DNA of 64,000 nt, taken from NCBI RefSeq assembly GCF_021582875.1, contig NZ_CP091138.1, positions 3,162,001 through 3,226,000 of the forward strand. The letters are read 5' to 3'. The stretch is from Microbacterium sp. KUDC0406 (lineage in GTDB: Bacteria; Actinomycetota; Actinomycetes; Actinomycetales; Microbacteriaceae). The translations under genes were made by a program, and so were the position numbers. Each line of letters starts with the position of its first letter. The stretch's first letter is position 1. The notes under the pieces were generated by a model. The model was not told the DNA's origin, searched no databases, and saw only the letters and a program-made list of their open reading frames with translations. Positions 18,898 through 32,436 of this stretch are shown in pieces.

Positions 18898-20461
18898 ATG
18901 TCTTCACAACGCCCTGCTTCCGCACGCCCATCCGCCCCCGACACGTCATCGAACGCCGTAGCCGCAGGCGGCGCGACGGGCCTGTTCACCCGCAGCGATG
19001 AGGAGCTGCCGCCCCTCTCGACAGGGGCGACCACGACCGTCGAGGGGGAGCCGAAGAACGCCTTCGACCGCTTCTTCGAGATCACCCGCCGCGGCTCCAC
19101 GCTGGGGCGTGAGATCCGCCGGTGGCATCGTCACCTTCGTGACGATGGCCTACATCGTGATCCTCAACCCGCTGATCCTCGGCGGCGTCGACGACGTCGC
19201 CGGGAACGCGCTCGACGCGGCGCAGATCGGCGCGGCGACCGGCCTCACCGCCGGCGTCATGACGATCCTGTTCGGCGTCATCGCCCGACTGCCGTTCGCG
19301 CTCGCCGCCGGCCTCGGCATCAACTCCTTCCTGGCCGTGTCCGTCGTCGGACAGGTCACCTGGCAGGAGGCCATGGGCCTGGTGGTGATCAACGGCATCC
19401 TGATCGTGATCTTCGGTGCCACCGGCATCCGGACCGCGATCTTCAAGGCCGTGCCGCAGGCGCTGAAGGCCGCGATCACGGTCGGCATCGGCCTGTTCAT
19501 CGCGTTCATCGGCTTCGTGGACTCGGGCTTCGTGAACCGCACCGAGGCCGGGCCCCCGGTGCAGCTCGGCGCGGACGGCTCGATCACCTCGGTTCCGACC
19601 CTCATCTTCCTGCTCGGCCTGGTGCTCATCGGCATCCTCGTCGCGCGGAAGGTGCCCGGCGGCATCCTGATCGGCATCGTGGTGACCACAGTCGTGGCGC
19701 TGATCGCGCAGTCCGTGCTCAAGCTCGGTCCCTCCTTCGAGGACCCGAACGGCTGGCACATGACCATCCCCGAGCTGCCGGCCTCGTGGATCACCGTCCC
19801 CGACTTCGGCCTGATCGGTCAGTTCGACCTGTTCGGATCCTTCGGCCGCGTCGGCGTGCTGTCCGCGACGATGCTGGTGTTCACCCTGGTGTTCTCGAAC
19901 TTCTTCGACGCGATGGGCACCATGACGGGCCTGGCCAAGAACGCCGGCCTGGCGTACAAGGACGGCACGTTCCCGCGCCTGCGTTCGGCCTTCGTCGTCG
20001 AGGGCTTCGGCGCGGTCGCCGGCGGCATGACCTCGACGTCGTCGAACACGGTCTACGTGGACAGCGCCTCGGGCATCGGTGAGGGAGCGCGCTCCGGTGT
20101 CGCCTCGCTCGTGGTCGGCGTGCTGTTCCTGCTGTCGATGTTCCTCACCCCGCTCACGCTGGTGGTGCCGATCGAGGTCGGCTCGGCGGCGCTGGTCGTC
20201 GTCGGCGCGATGATGATGGCGCAGATCCGCGAGATCAAGTTCGACAAGTTCGCCGTCGCGCTGCCGGCGTTCCTCACGATCGTCACGATGCCGCTGACCT
20301 ACTCGATCGCCAACGGCATCGGCATCGGCTTCATCTCGTGGGCACTGGTGAACGCGTTCTCGGGCCGCGCCCGCAAGGTGCACTGGCTGATGTGGGTGGT
20401 GGCGGCGGGCTTCGCCCTGTACTTCGTCCGGGGCCCGATCGAGGCGCTGCTGGGGAATTAG
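18898..20461 (+). CDS. AzgA-type guanine/hypoxanthine permease (frameshift)
   Basis: Brings purine bases into the cell for GuaD and xanthine dehydrogenase. A cytoplasmic N-terminus of about 60 residues (up to FDRFFEITRRGST) leads into a membrane protein of about 520 residues with 12 or more helices. Key segments are GGIVTFVTMAYIVILNP, LGINSFLAVSV, FSNFFDAMGTMTGLA and SSNTVYVDSASGIGEGARSG, the AzgA/PbuG signature set. One extra C near 19119 breaks the frame between GREIR and GGIVTF. Start ATG 18898 has GGAG upstream. It follows guaD directly, and a strong terminator ends the pair at 20477. Confidence 0.88.
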
Positions 20462-20476
20462 CGGATATCACGTATG

Positions 20477-20508
20477 AGGCCCGCTCCCGAAAAAGGGGCG
20501 GGCCTTAT
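20477..20508 (+). terminator. Terminator after the purine permease
   Basis: AGGCCCGCTCC pairs with GGGGCGGGCCT around CGAAAAA, followed by TATT; 16 bp after the stop. It lies between convergent genes. Confidence 0.8.
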
Positions 20509-20586
20509 TCGTGTCCACATTCTGCGGAAAGAAGAAATGCAGATATCCCGCAATGAATTCACCGCTGGATGAGCCGGAATGGGATT

Positions 20587-21405
20587 TCAGGCGGATGCCG
20601 CCGGCGCGGACTCCTCAATCAGCTGAAGAATTCTGGCGGCGACGCTGACAGCGATGACCGCCGGCTGCTTTCCTGACACCTCGGGAATGCCGATCGGCGT
20701 GGTGACCCGTTCCAGGTCCTCGGGCGAGTGTCCCGCCTCGTCGAGCTTCTTGCGGAACCGGGCCCACTTCGACGCCGAGCCGATCAGCCCGATCGTCGCA
20801 GGGGCATCCGATCGCAGCGCCTGATCGACGATGGCGAGGTCCTCGACGTGATCGTGCGTCATCACCAGCACATGCGACCCGGCCGGCAGCTGCGCGAGGG
20901 CGGCCTCAGGAACGGGGGAGTGGTGCACCTGCACGCGGGCGACTGCACCGCTGCGCACGGGCTCGAGGCGCGCGGCATCCAGCATCTCCGCGCGCGAGTC
21001 GACCAGGTGCAGGTCGATCTCGTGCCGGGACAGGATGCGGGCCAGCTCGACGCCGACGTGCCCCAGGCCGAAGACGGCGACCGAGGGCACGACGCGGACG
21101 GGTTCCAGCATGATGGTCACCTCTCCTCCGCAGCACTGCACGCCGTACTCGGTCGTCGCCTTGTCGCTCAGCGTGAGCGTGAGCAGTTCGGGCTCGGCGG
21201 AGCCGGCGGCCAGCATCGCGCGGGCTCGGTCGGCGGCGGTCGCCTCCAGGTTCCCGCCGCCGATCGTGCCGAACATCCGCTCCGGAGAGACGACCATCTT
21301 CGCGCCGCCGTTGCGTGGCGCGTGCCCGCGCACCATGGCGAGCGTGACGATGACCGCCGGGATGCGGTCCTCGCGCAGCTCGCGCAGGGCGTCCAGCCAG
21401 TCCAT
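20587..21405 (-). CDS. xdhC: Xanthine dehydrogenase accessory protein XdhC
   Basis: Binds sulfurated molybdenum cofactor and inserts it into xanthine dehydrogenase. The 272-residue protein has an N-terminal domain with VTLAMVRGHAPRNGGAKM and GTIGGGNLE, a CGGEVTIMLEP segment, then a Rossmann domain (VAVFGLGHVGVELARIL) and the conserved end IGLIGSASKWARF..GIPEVSGKQPAVIAVSVAA. It is the third gene of the xdhA-xdhB-xdhC order on the minus strand, 39 bp after xdhB. The frame is intact. Confidence 0.93.
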   Translation of the reverse strand: MDWLDALRELREDRIPAVIVTLAMVRGHAPRNGGAKMVVSPERMFGTIGGGNLEATAADRARAMLAAGSAEPELLTLTLSDKATTEYGVQCCGGEVTIMLEPVRVVPSVAVFGLGHVGVELARILSRHEIDLHLVDSRAEMLDAARLEPVRSGAVARVQVHHSPVPEAALAQLPAGSHVLVMTHDHVEDLAIVDQALRSDAPATIGLIGSASKWARFRKKLDEAGHSPEDLERVTTPIGIPEVSGKQPAVIAVSVAARILQLIEESAPAASA

Positions 21406-21444
21406 GATGGGCTTCCTCTTCCGGTCGGGTCGCAGTCTGTCCCG

Positions 21445-23850
<2,406 letters not shown>

Positions 23851-24305
23851 GCCGACACCTCCTTCGACTGGATGACGGTCTGGCTGTAGAACTTCAGGAG
23901 TGCGGTGCCCAGCATGTGGGACCGGTAGTCGGAGCTGGCGCGGTGGTCGGACATCGGGGTTCCTCTCCCTGCAGCAGGGCCGATGCCGCCTTCACCGTGG
24001 TGAGGTCCCACGGTCGGCCGATGAGGGCCTGCTCGGTGGCGTAGGCGCGGATCGGCGTTGCGGCGACGCCGCCGAGTCCGATCCGTGCCGCGGTGACGAC
24101 GCCGCCGTCGATGTCGAGGGCGAAGCCGATCGCGACCGACGAGATGTCGTCGAAGCGGCGCTTCGCGATCTTGTGGAAGGCGGTGGCCTGCGCGAGCGGT
24201 AGCGGGATGCGCACGGCGGTGATCAGTTCGTCCTTCGCGCGCACCGTCTGCCGGTAGCCGGTGAAGTACTCGGCGAGGTCGACCTCGCGCTCCGAAACCG
24301 CACCA

Positions 24306-24360
24306 CCGCGCCGAGACTGGGTGCTACGCCCCCGTCTCGGCGCGGGCTTGCAGTCTCGAG
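24306..24360. repeat. REP-like family C palindrome inside xdhA
   Basis: CCGCGCCGAGAC faces GTCTCGGCGCGGGC, followed by TTGCAGTCTCGAG. It shares both arms and the tail with the intergenic element at 51144-51209. It sits in the FAD-domain loop after RLVLASAS and introduces a stop. Confidence 0.8.
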
Positions 24361-24875
24361 AGTGGGGACGCGGATGCCAGTACGAGGCGCGCGCCGAGGG
24401 CCAGCAGCGCCGGCGGGGTGTCGCCGATCGGAGATCCGGTGCCGAGGTTGCCGCCGATGGTGCCGCGGTTGCGGATCAGGCGCGAGGCGAACTGCGGGAA
24501 CAGCTTCGCCAGCAGGGGGATGCGTCCGTTCAGCCGGCGCTCCACCTCGGACAGCGGCAGGGCGGCGCCGATCTCGATGTACTCGGCGGTCTCGGTGAGG
24601 CCGCGCAGCTCGTCGAGCTGGTCGATCGCGACGACGAAGGGTGCGCGGCTGCCGCGGATGTTCACCTCGACGCCCCAGTCGGTGGATCCGGCGACGACGA
24701 GCGCGCTGGGCTCGTCATGCAGCACCTGCAGGGTCTCGGCGAGGGAAGAGGGGCGCAGGAAGCGGGCGCCGTCGATCAGGGCGTCGGTCGCGACGGGTGC
24801 GGGGGCGGGCGCCGCGAGGCGCTGCAGCAGCGGGTCGTCCGCCTCGGGGGAGCCCAGCGAGTAGGCGGCGTCCCG

Positions 24876-24917
<42 letters not shown>

Positions 24918-24980
24918 CGCGTGCAGGTCGAAGCCGTTCGGGCCGTGCTCGGCGTCGTGGACCGGGCAGTCGCCATCGCT

Positions 24981-25005
24981 GGGTCCCTGAGCCTGTCGAA
25001 GGGGG
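24981..25005. repeat. REP-like family D half-unit inside xdhA
   Basis: GGGTCCCTGAGCCTGTCGAA plus GGGGG, the same word as at 38045-38089 and 40407-40456. It lies in the variable loop between the second FeS motif region and HGPNGFDLH, where the xdhA frame is lost. Confidence 0.75.
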
Positions 25006-25582
25006 TGCGATCGGCGCGGTAGTACTCGCCGGCCATCGAGCAGGCGAAGCCGGGGGTGCAGTAGCCGCACTGCGAGCCGCCCGCCTCAGCGAGCTTCTCC
25101 TGCACCGGGTGCAGATCCTCGACGGTGCCGAGACCCTCGGCGGTGACGATCTCCTGGCCGTCCAGCGCGTAGACCGGCACGAGGCAGGCGTTCACCGGAG
25201 TCCAAGTGGTGCCGCCCGCGGCATCCGGAGTCGCGAGCAGCATCGCGCACGCGCCGCACTCGCCCTCGGCGCAGCCCTCCTTGCTTCCGGACAGGCCCGT
25301 GTCGCGCAGCCAGTCCAGCGCCGTCGCATGCGTCGCGACCCCGTCGAGAGGGCGGGGGCGCCCGTTGACGGTCACGGCGGGAACGGTGACAGCGATGTCA
25401 GTCATTCTGTGTCTCCTCAGGTCCTGCGCCGAAGCGCTCTGGCGGCACGTCCACACGTGCCATCTGGAGATCCCGAGGTCCCGCTCCGGCGGGCTGATCA
25501 GACGGCGCGCGCGGATGCGGTGAGTCTACGCCGCTTCGGCGCAGTGGGGGCGGCCTCGGAATCGTGGGGATTCCGGGCCTGC

Positions 25583-25660
25583 TCAGGCGCCGTGTGCGTA
25601 CCAGTTGCCCCACGCGAAGGGGCGCTCGGAGGAGGGGGCTGCGGCATCGATGCGCGGCAT
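25583..25660 (-). CDS. Candidate 25-residue small protein ahead of xdhA
   Basis: ATG 25660 follows GAGGGAGAG and opens a 25-codon frame ending at 25583: MPRIDAAAPSSERP then FAWGNWYAHGA. The aromatic, Gly-rich C-terminal half is not what random high-GC DNA gives and looks like a defined peptide, for example a short chaperone, a leader or a modified-peptide precursor. It stands alone in the 354-bp gap between tetR and xdhA and is read in the xdh direction. I do not recognise it. It could be chance, and no maturation enzyme is visible nearby. Confidence 0.4.
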   Translation of the reverse strand: MPRIDAAAPSSERPFAWGNWYAHGA

Positions 25661-25759
25661 GACTCTCCCTCTCTTCGTCGAGTTCCAGGATATGGAAGGT
25701 CAGTTCTGACCAATGGACATCGTAAGCGGAGGGATGCGCGCCGGTCAACCCTCCCGTGC

Positions 25760-26326
25760 TCAGTCGAGAAGGGCCGTCACGATCTCGTCGGTGCGGCGCA
25801 GCGCCATCGCGCGCGCACGTTCCGCCGGCATCCGTCCGGGTTCGTCGAGCACCGCAACGGCGAGACCGTCGCTCAGCGCGAGCAGCTCGGCTGCTGCGTC
25901 GTCGATCGCTGCCGCCGTCGCCTGCGGCGCGGCGGCGGCGAGCCGGCCGGCAAGACCGCGCTGGATGCCGGACCAGAGCTGCTCGTACCGGGCGCGCACC
26001 TCGTCGTCGGCGACGGCCTGCGCGGCGAAGGCCAGCCAGACTCTGCTGACCCTGCTCTCGCGGTCGGCCGGCACGAGCAGTGCCACGGTCTCGCGCAGGC
26101 GCTCGGCCGGATCATCCGCCACGACGGCGTGCCGGTGCGCGTCGTCGGCGACGCCGCCGATACGGTCCATCGCGGCCAGCAGCATGGCGCTCTTGGTGGG
26201 GAACCAGTGCTGCACGGTGCCGATCGCGACGCCTGCTCTGGCGGCGACCGCGCGGACGCTGAGGCCGCCCATGCCGTCGTCGGCGATCACGTCGACGACG
26301 TGATCGAGCAGGCTCTCGCGGGACAT
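25760..26326 (-). CDS. TetR-family repressor
   Basis: 188 residues. The N-terminal DNA-binding domain is typical: SLLDHVVDVIADDGMGGLSV, then VAARAGVAIGTVQHWFPTKSAML, a HTH with the Gly-Thr-Val-x-x-(Y/W)-F pattern. The C-terminal ligand domain is not assignable. It is the second gene of a minus-strand pair, 9 bp after a small membrane protein, so repressor and membrane protein are co-expressed. The promoter upstream carries two CATAC-type palindromes that are good candidates for its operators. The downstream gap towards xdhA gives no sign that it controls purine genes. Confidence 0.88.
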   Translation of the reverse strand: MSRESLLDHVVDVIADDGMGGLSVRAVAARAGVAIGTVQHWFPTKSAMLLAAMDRIGGVADDAHRHAVVADDPAERLRETVALLVPADRESRVSRVWLAFAAQAVADDEVRARYEQLWSGIQRGLAGRLAAAAPQATAAAIDDAAAELLALSDGLAVAVLDEPGRMPAERARAMALRRTDEIVTALLD

Positions 26327-26335
26327 CCTCCGATG

Positions 26336-26911
26336 CTACCGACGGAGCTCGTGCGCGCTCTGCACGCGCCTGGCGATGGCACCGGCCCAGCGGACCGCGT
26401 CGTCGAGCGGCTCCGGCCCGTCGTCGCGGCCGCTGATCACGGCGATGCCGAGCAGCAGCACGCCGAATCCGAGAAGCCCGAACTGCGCCAGGTCGACGGC
26501 CGTGATGGCGACGAACCGTGCGAAGCCACCGTCGCCCAGATCGAGGTGCACGAACCGCATCGCGCCGCCCACCGCCGCCGCGACGACGCCTCCGATCGCG
26601 AGCGGGATGCGGGGGACCGTGCGTCCTCCTCCGATGAGCGCGGCGACCAGCAGCAGCAGGATGCCGGCGACGACCAGCGCGAATCGCACCAGGCTCGCGC
26701 CCTCGAGTCGCTCGAGTCCCTCCGTCATGTCGGACACCCCGATCCAGCTCACTCGCGATCCGATCAGCTCCGCGACCGAGCCGCACCCGGCGAGGGCGGC
26801 GCCAATCATGCCGAGCCAGGCCGGGCCCGCGGCTCGCCGCCGGTGCAAGAACAGCAGCACCAGTGCGGCGAACGGCGCCAGCATCCCGACCAGTTCGATC
26901 AGTTTCGACAT
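26336..26911 (-). CDS. Membrane protein paired with TetR repressor
   Basis: 191 residues with about five membrane helices: LIELVGMLAPFAALVLLFL, AWLGMIGAALAGCG, LVRFALVVAGILLLLVAAL, IPLAIGGVVAAAVGG and AQFGLLGFGVLLLGIAV. Start ATG 26911 is chosen because GGAGG lies 6 bp upstream; the ATG at 26923 falls inside an operator palindrome. No transporter family motif is seen. Its close coupling with tetR suggests a membrane target induced by whatever releases the repressor. The function is unknown. Confidence 0.7.
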   Translation of the reverse strand: MSKLIELVGMLAPFAALVLLFLHRRRAAGPAWLGMIGAALAGCGSVAELIGSRVSWIGVSDMTEGLERLEGASLVRFALVVAGILLLLVAALIGGGRTVPRIPLAIGGVVAAAVGGAMRFVHLDLGDGGFARFVAITAVDLAQFGLLGFGVLLLGIAVISGRDDGPEPLDDAVRWAGAIARRVQSAHELRR

Positions 26912-26920
26912 CCACGCCTC

Positions 26921-26968
26921 CATACGAGTGTATGAGAGTAAGCATACAGGTGTATGACGAACTGTCAA
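26921..26968 (-). promoter_or_regulatory. Promoter with two TetR-type operators
   Basis: On the minus strand, TTGACA (complement of 26963-26968) and TATGCT (complement of 26941-26946) are 16 bp apart. CATACAGGTGTATG (26943-26956) covers the -10/spacer and CATACGAGTGTATG (26921-26934) lies 22 bp downstream. Both are inverted repeats of CATAC, placed to block transcription. Confidence 0.75.
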
Positions 26969-26971
26969 CGG

Positions 26972-27019
26972 TTGATATGCGGGACGGCGCGCGTTAAACT
27001 TGAGTCGTCTTAACTCAAC
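26972..27019 (+). promoter_or_regulatory. Heat-shock promoter of clpB with HAIR box
   Basis: TTGATA (26972-26977) and TAAACT (26995-27000) are 17 bp apart. CTTGAGT-N7-ACTCAAC at 26999-27019 fits the HspR-associated inverted repeat (CTTGAGT-N7-ACTCAAG) and overlaps the transcription start, the expected repressor position. No hspR gene is in the window. Confidence 0.85.
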
Positions 27020-27049
27020 TTTGATAAGGAGTCTCCTCAGGAGGAACGA

Positions 27050-29203
<2,154 letters not shown>

Positions 29204-29216
29204 AACTCTCGTCGTC

Positions 29217-29254
29217 GAGACCCCGCCTGGACAACGTGACTCAGGCGGGGTCTC
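29217..29254 (+). terminator. Terminator after clpB
   Basis: GAGACCCCGCCT (29217-29228) pairs perfectly with AGGCGGGGTCTC (29243-29254), 14 bp after the clpB stop. Confidence 0.85.
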
Positions 29255-29441
29255 GGCATGCCGTCTCGCATCATGGAAATTCTCATCCGGATTTCGGAAA
29301 AAGTCTTGACCTGACGCCGAGCATCGGCCATCATCGGAGATGCCTTCAGAGCCGAAGGACCTGGATCAGCAGACAGGCGAACTGAGCTGGCTCGACAAGG
29401 AGCCGCGCCTGGCTCCGCCGATCCGACGATGGAGCCACCGC

Positions 29442-30809
29442 ATGTCCGCACCGCAGCACACCACCTGGCTGAAGAACCCGCTCGGGATCCACACCGGCGA
29501 CACCGCAGACGCCCGCGGAGGCGTCGTCATCGCCGGTGACCGCGTGCTCGAGAGCGTCCCGTTCGGGGGCGAGCCGTCGCAGCCGGTCGACGAGACCTTC
29601 GACGCCTCCCGGCACGTGATCATCCCCGGTCTGATCAACACGCACCACCACTTCTACCAGACCCTCACCAGGGCCTGGCGGCCCGTCGTCAGCGCAGAGC
29701 TGTTCCCCTGGCTGAAGGGGCTGTACGCAGTCTGGGCCGGGCTGACCCCGCGTGATCTCGAGCTCGCGACCACCGCCGCGCTCGCCGAGCTGCTGCTCTC
29801 CGGATGCACGACCGCCGCCGACCACCACTACCTGTTCCCGAACGGGCTGGAGGAGGGAATCGACGTCCAGGTCGACGTCGTGCGCCGGCTCGGCATGCGG
29901 GCCACGCTGACCCGCGGCTCGATGTCTCTGGGTGAGAAGGACGGCGGGCTGCCGCCGCAGAGCACCGTGCAGGACGCCGACACGATCCTCGCCGACAGTG
30001 AGCGGCTCATCGAGGCCTACCACGAGCGCGGTGACGGTGCCCGCGTGCAGATCGGCCTGGCCCCCTGCTCGCCGTTCTCGGTCACCACGGGGGTGATGCG
30101 CGACACCGCCGCCCTCGCGGAGCAGCTGGACGTCCGGCTGCACACCCACCTCGCCGAGACGCTCGACGAGGAGGACTTCTGCCGGGAGATGTTCGGCCTG
30201 CGCACGGTCGACTACCTGGAGAGCGTCGGCTGGCTCTCGGACCGCACCTGGCTCGCGCACGGCATCCACTTCGACGATGCGGAGATCGCTCGCCTCGGTG
30301 CGGCCGGCACCGCGGTGTCGCACTGCGCCACCTCGAACATGCGCCTGGCATCCGGCATCGCCAGGGCCGTCGAGCTCGAGCAGGCCGGCGCCCCGGTGGG
30401 ACTCGGGGTCGACGGGTCAGCCTCCAACGACGGATCGAACATGATCCAGGAGGTGCGCCAGGCGCTCTACCTGCAGCGGCTGCGCTACGGCGCGGCATCC
30501 GTCACACCGGAACGCGCGCTGGACTGGGCCACCGCGGGCTCGGCCCGCGCTCTCGGTCGTCCCGACCTCGGAGTGCTCGCCCCGGGCCGGCAGGCCGATC
30601 TGGCCATGTTCACGCTCGATGAGCTGCGGTTCTCGGGCAGCCACGATCCGGTCGCCGCGCTGCTGCTCTGCGGCGCGGAGCGAGCCGACCGTGTCATGAT
30701 CGGCGGCACCTGGCGCGTGCTCGACGGGCAGATCGTCGGGCTGGATGTGCCGCAGCTGATCGCCCACCACAGCGAGGCGGCCCGGAGCCTTCTCGCCCGC
30801 CACTCTTGA
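29442..30809 (+). CDS. 8-oxoguanine deaminase (amidohydrolase family)
   Basis: Zinc-dependent deaminase of the TRZ/ATZ group. The best reading is 8-oxoguanine to urate, with guanine or other aminopurines as alternatives. The 455-residue protein carries the metal motif INTHHHFYQTLTRA (about 65), SGCTTAADHHYLFP, HTHLAETLDEE, WLAHGIHFDD, SHCATSNMRLASG and GLGVDGSASNDGSNM with the catalytic Asp. Start ATG 29442 follows GGAG; an upstream in-frame ATG at 29340 gives an unrelated 34-residue extension. A weak promoter (TTGACC, 17 bp, CATCAT) lies near 29310. It is 56 bp ahead of a purine permease, supporting the purine role. Confidence 0.78.
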   Translation: MSAPQHTTWLKNPLGIHTGDTADARGGVVIAGDRVLESVPFGGEPSQPVDETFDASRHVIIPGLINTHHHFYQTLTRAWRPVVSAELFPWLKGLYAVWAGLTPRDLELATTAALAELLLSGCTTAADHHYLFPNGLEEGIDVQVDVVRRLGMRATLTRGSMSLGEKDGGLPPQSTVQDADTILADSERLIEAYHERGDGARVQIGLAPCSPFSVTTGVMRDTAALAEQLDVRLHTHLAETLDEEDFCREMFGLRTVDYLESVGWLSDRTWLAHGIHFDDAEIARLGAAGTAVSHCATSNMRLASGIARAVELEQAGAPVGLGVDGSASNDGSNMIQEVRQALYLQRLRYGAASVTPERALDWATAGSARALGRPDLGVLAPGRQADLAMFTLDELRFSGSHDPVAALLLCGAERADRVMIGGTWRVLDGQIVGLDVPQLIAHHSEAARSLLARHS

Positions 30810-30865
30810 CCACCCCGAATCCACCACACAACGAAACCACCCACACACGACGAAGAGGTCGAAGA

Positions 30866-32332
30866 ATGTCGAAGAGGACGAAGACGGTCGCCGCGCGACC
30901 GGAGGACGAGCGCCTGCCGATCGGGCCGACCATCGGCTACGGCATCCAGCACGTGCTGACGATGTACGGCGGCATCATCGCCCCGCCGCTGATCATCGGG
31001 CAGATAGCGGGCCTGTCGCAGGGCGAGATCGGCGTGCTCATCGCCGCGTGCCTGTTCATGGGCGGCCTCGCCACGATCCTGCAGACCGTGGGAATCCCGT
31101 TCTTCGGATCTCAGCTGCCCCTGGTGCAGGGCGTCTCGTTCGCCGGCGTGGCGACGATGGGCGCCATCGTCACGAGCGGCGGCGGACTGCCGGCGGTGTT
31201 CGGATCGGTGATCGCCGCGTCGGTGATCGGCCTGCTGATCGCTCCGGTGTTCGCCACCGTCATCCGGTTCTTCCCGCCGGTGGTGACCGGCACCGTGATC
31301 GCCACCATCGGTCTCACGCTGCTGCCCGTCGCGGCCGGCTGGATCATCGGCTCCGGAGAGGATGCCGCCGAGGGTGCCTCCGCGGACAATCTGCTGCTCG
31401 CGGGCATCACCCTCGTGATCGTTCTGGTGCTCAGCAAGGTCCCGGTGGGGGCCGTCTCACGGCTCGCGATCCTGCTCTCGATCGTGCTCGGCACGATCGT
31501 GGCGGTCATCCTGGGCAAGGCCGACTTCAGCACGGTCGGCGAGGGCCCGATCTTCGCATTCCCGCAGGTGTTCGGGTTCGGCCTGCCGACCTTCGAGCTC
31601 GCGGCGATCATCTCGATGTTCATCGTGATCCTGGTGACGCTGACCGAGACCACGGCGGACATCCTCGCCGTGGGCGAGATCGTGGGCACCAAGGTGGACT
31701 CGAAGCGCATCGCCGCCGGCCTGCGCGCCGACATGCTCTCCAGCGCGGTCTCGCCGATCTTCGGCACCTTCACGCAGTCCGCGTTCGCGCAGAATGTCGG
31801 CCTGGTCGCGATCACCGGCGTGAAGAGCCGCTTCGTGGTCACCGCGGGCGGTGGCGTGCTCGTCATCCTCGGCCTGCTGCCGGTGCTCGGCCGCGTCGTG
31901 GGCGCCATCCCGTCGCCGGTGCTCGGCGGTGCCGGCCTGGTGCTGTTCGGCTCGGTCGCGGCATCCGGCATCCGCACCCTCGCGAAGGTCGACTACCGGG
32001 GCAACATGAATCTCGTCATCGTCGCCACATCGATCGCGGTGGGCATGCTGCCGATCGCCGTCCCGACGATCTACGAACAGATGCCGGCCTGGTTCGTGAC
32101 GATCTTCCACTCCGGCATCAGCTCGGCCGCGGTGACCGCGATCCTGCTCAACCTGCTGTTCAACCACCTCGGCGCACGCCCGGGGAAGGATGCCTCGGTG
32201 CTGGCCGCCGCACCCACGCGGACCATCCCGGTCGCGTATCTGGAGGCCTTCGAGGACGGCGACTCGATCGTCGACGGCCGGATCGTCGACCGCGACGGCA
32301 ACGACGTCGCGCTGGACCGACCGGAGCACTGA
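30866..32332 (+). CDS. NCS2-family xanthine/urate permease
   Basis: Proton-coupled purine uptake. The 488-residue protein has about 12-14 membrane helices. It starts with IGYGIQHVLTMYGGIIAPPLI, the Q-H motif of NCS2 carriers, followed by GSQLPLVQGVSFAGVATM, TLTETTADILAVGEIVG and the signature QSAFAQNVGLVAITGVKSR. A hydrophilic C-terminal tail of about 50 residues contains IVDRDGNDVAL. UapC/PucJK/UacT-type substrates (xanthine, urate) fit the position after 8-oxoguanine deaminase. It differs from the AzgA-type permease at 18898, so the locus holds two unrelated purine importers. Confidence 0.88.
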   Translation: MSKRTKTVAARPEDERLPIGPTIGYGIQHVLTMYGGIIAPPLIIGQIAGLSQGEIGVLIAACLFMGGLATILQTVGIPFFGSQLPLVQGVSFAGVATMGAIVTSGGGLPAVFGSVIAASVIGLLIAPVFATVIRFFPPVVTGTVIATIGLTLLPVAAGWIIGSGEDAAEGASADNLLLAGITLVIVLVLSKVPVGAVSRLAILLSIVLGTIVAVILGKADFSTVGEGPIFAFPQVFGFGLPTFELAAIISMFIVILVTLTETTADILAVGEIVGTKVDSKRIAAGLRADMLSSAVSPIFGTFTQSAFAQNVGLVAITGVKSRFVVTAGGGVLVILGLLPVLGRVVGAIPSPVLGGAGLVLFGSVAASGIRTLAKVDYRGNMNLVIVATSIAVGMLPIAVPTIYEQMPAWFVTIFHSGISSAAVTAILLNLLFNHLGARPGKDASVLAAAPTRTIPVAYLEAFEDGDSIVDGRIVDRDGNDVALDRPEH

Positions 32333-32351
32333 GATCCCCGCGAGACTGCCG

Positions 32352-32396
32352 GTTCTGCATGAGACACACGTTCCAGGCGTGGGTCTCGTGCAGAAC
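32352..32396. repeat. Long intergenic palindrome downstream of the permease
   Basis: GTTCTGCATGAGAC faces GTCTCGTGCAGAAC with one G-U pair, and ACACG/CGTGG continue the stem; about 19 bp of stem and a 7-nt loop. It may terminate the permease and zwf, which converge here, or be another REP-type element. Confidence 0.65.
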
Positions 32397-32436
32397 TCGG
32401 TGTCTACGCGGATGTCGAGGGCGAAGCGCGGAATGC

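Noticed and set aside
25398..25748. 116-codon minus-strand ORF upstream of xdhA
   Set aside because: Arg/Pro-rich without motifs; it overlaps the more convincing 25-codon ORF in another frame and the xdhA start.
29300..29441. Possible riboswitch before 8-oxoguanine deaminase
   Set aside because: No known aptamer core could be matched; the stretch holds a weak promoter and an ordinary leader.
29340..29441. N-terminal extension of 8-oxoguanine deaminase from ATG 29340
   Set aside because: The 34 extra residues are unlike the family, and the ATG at 29442 has the better ribosome site.
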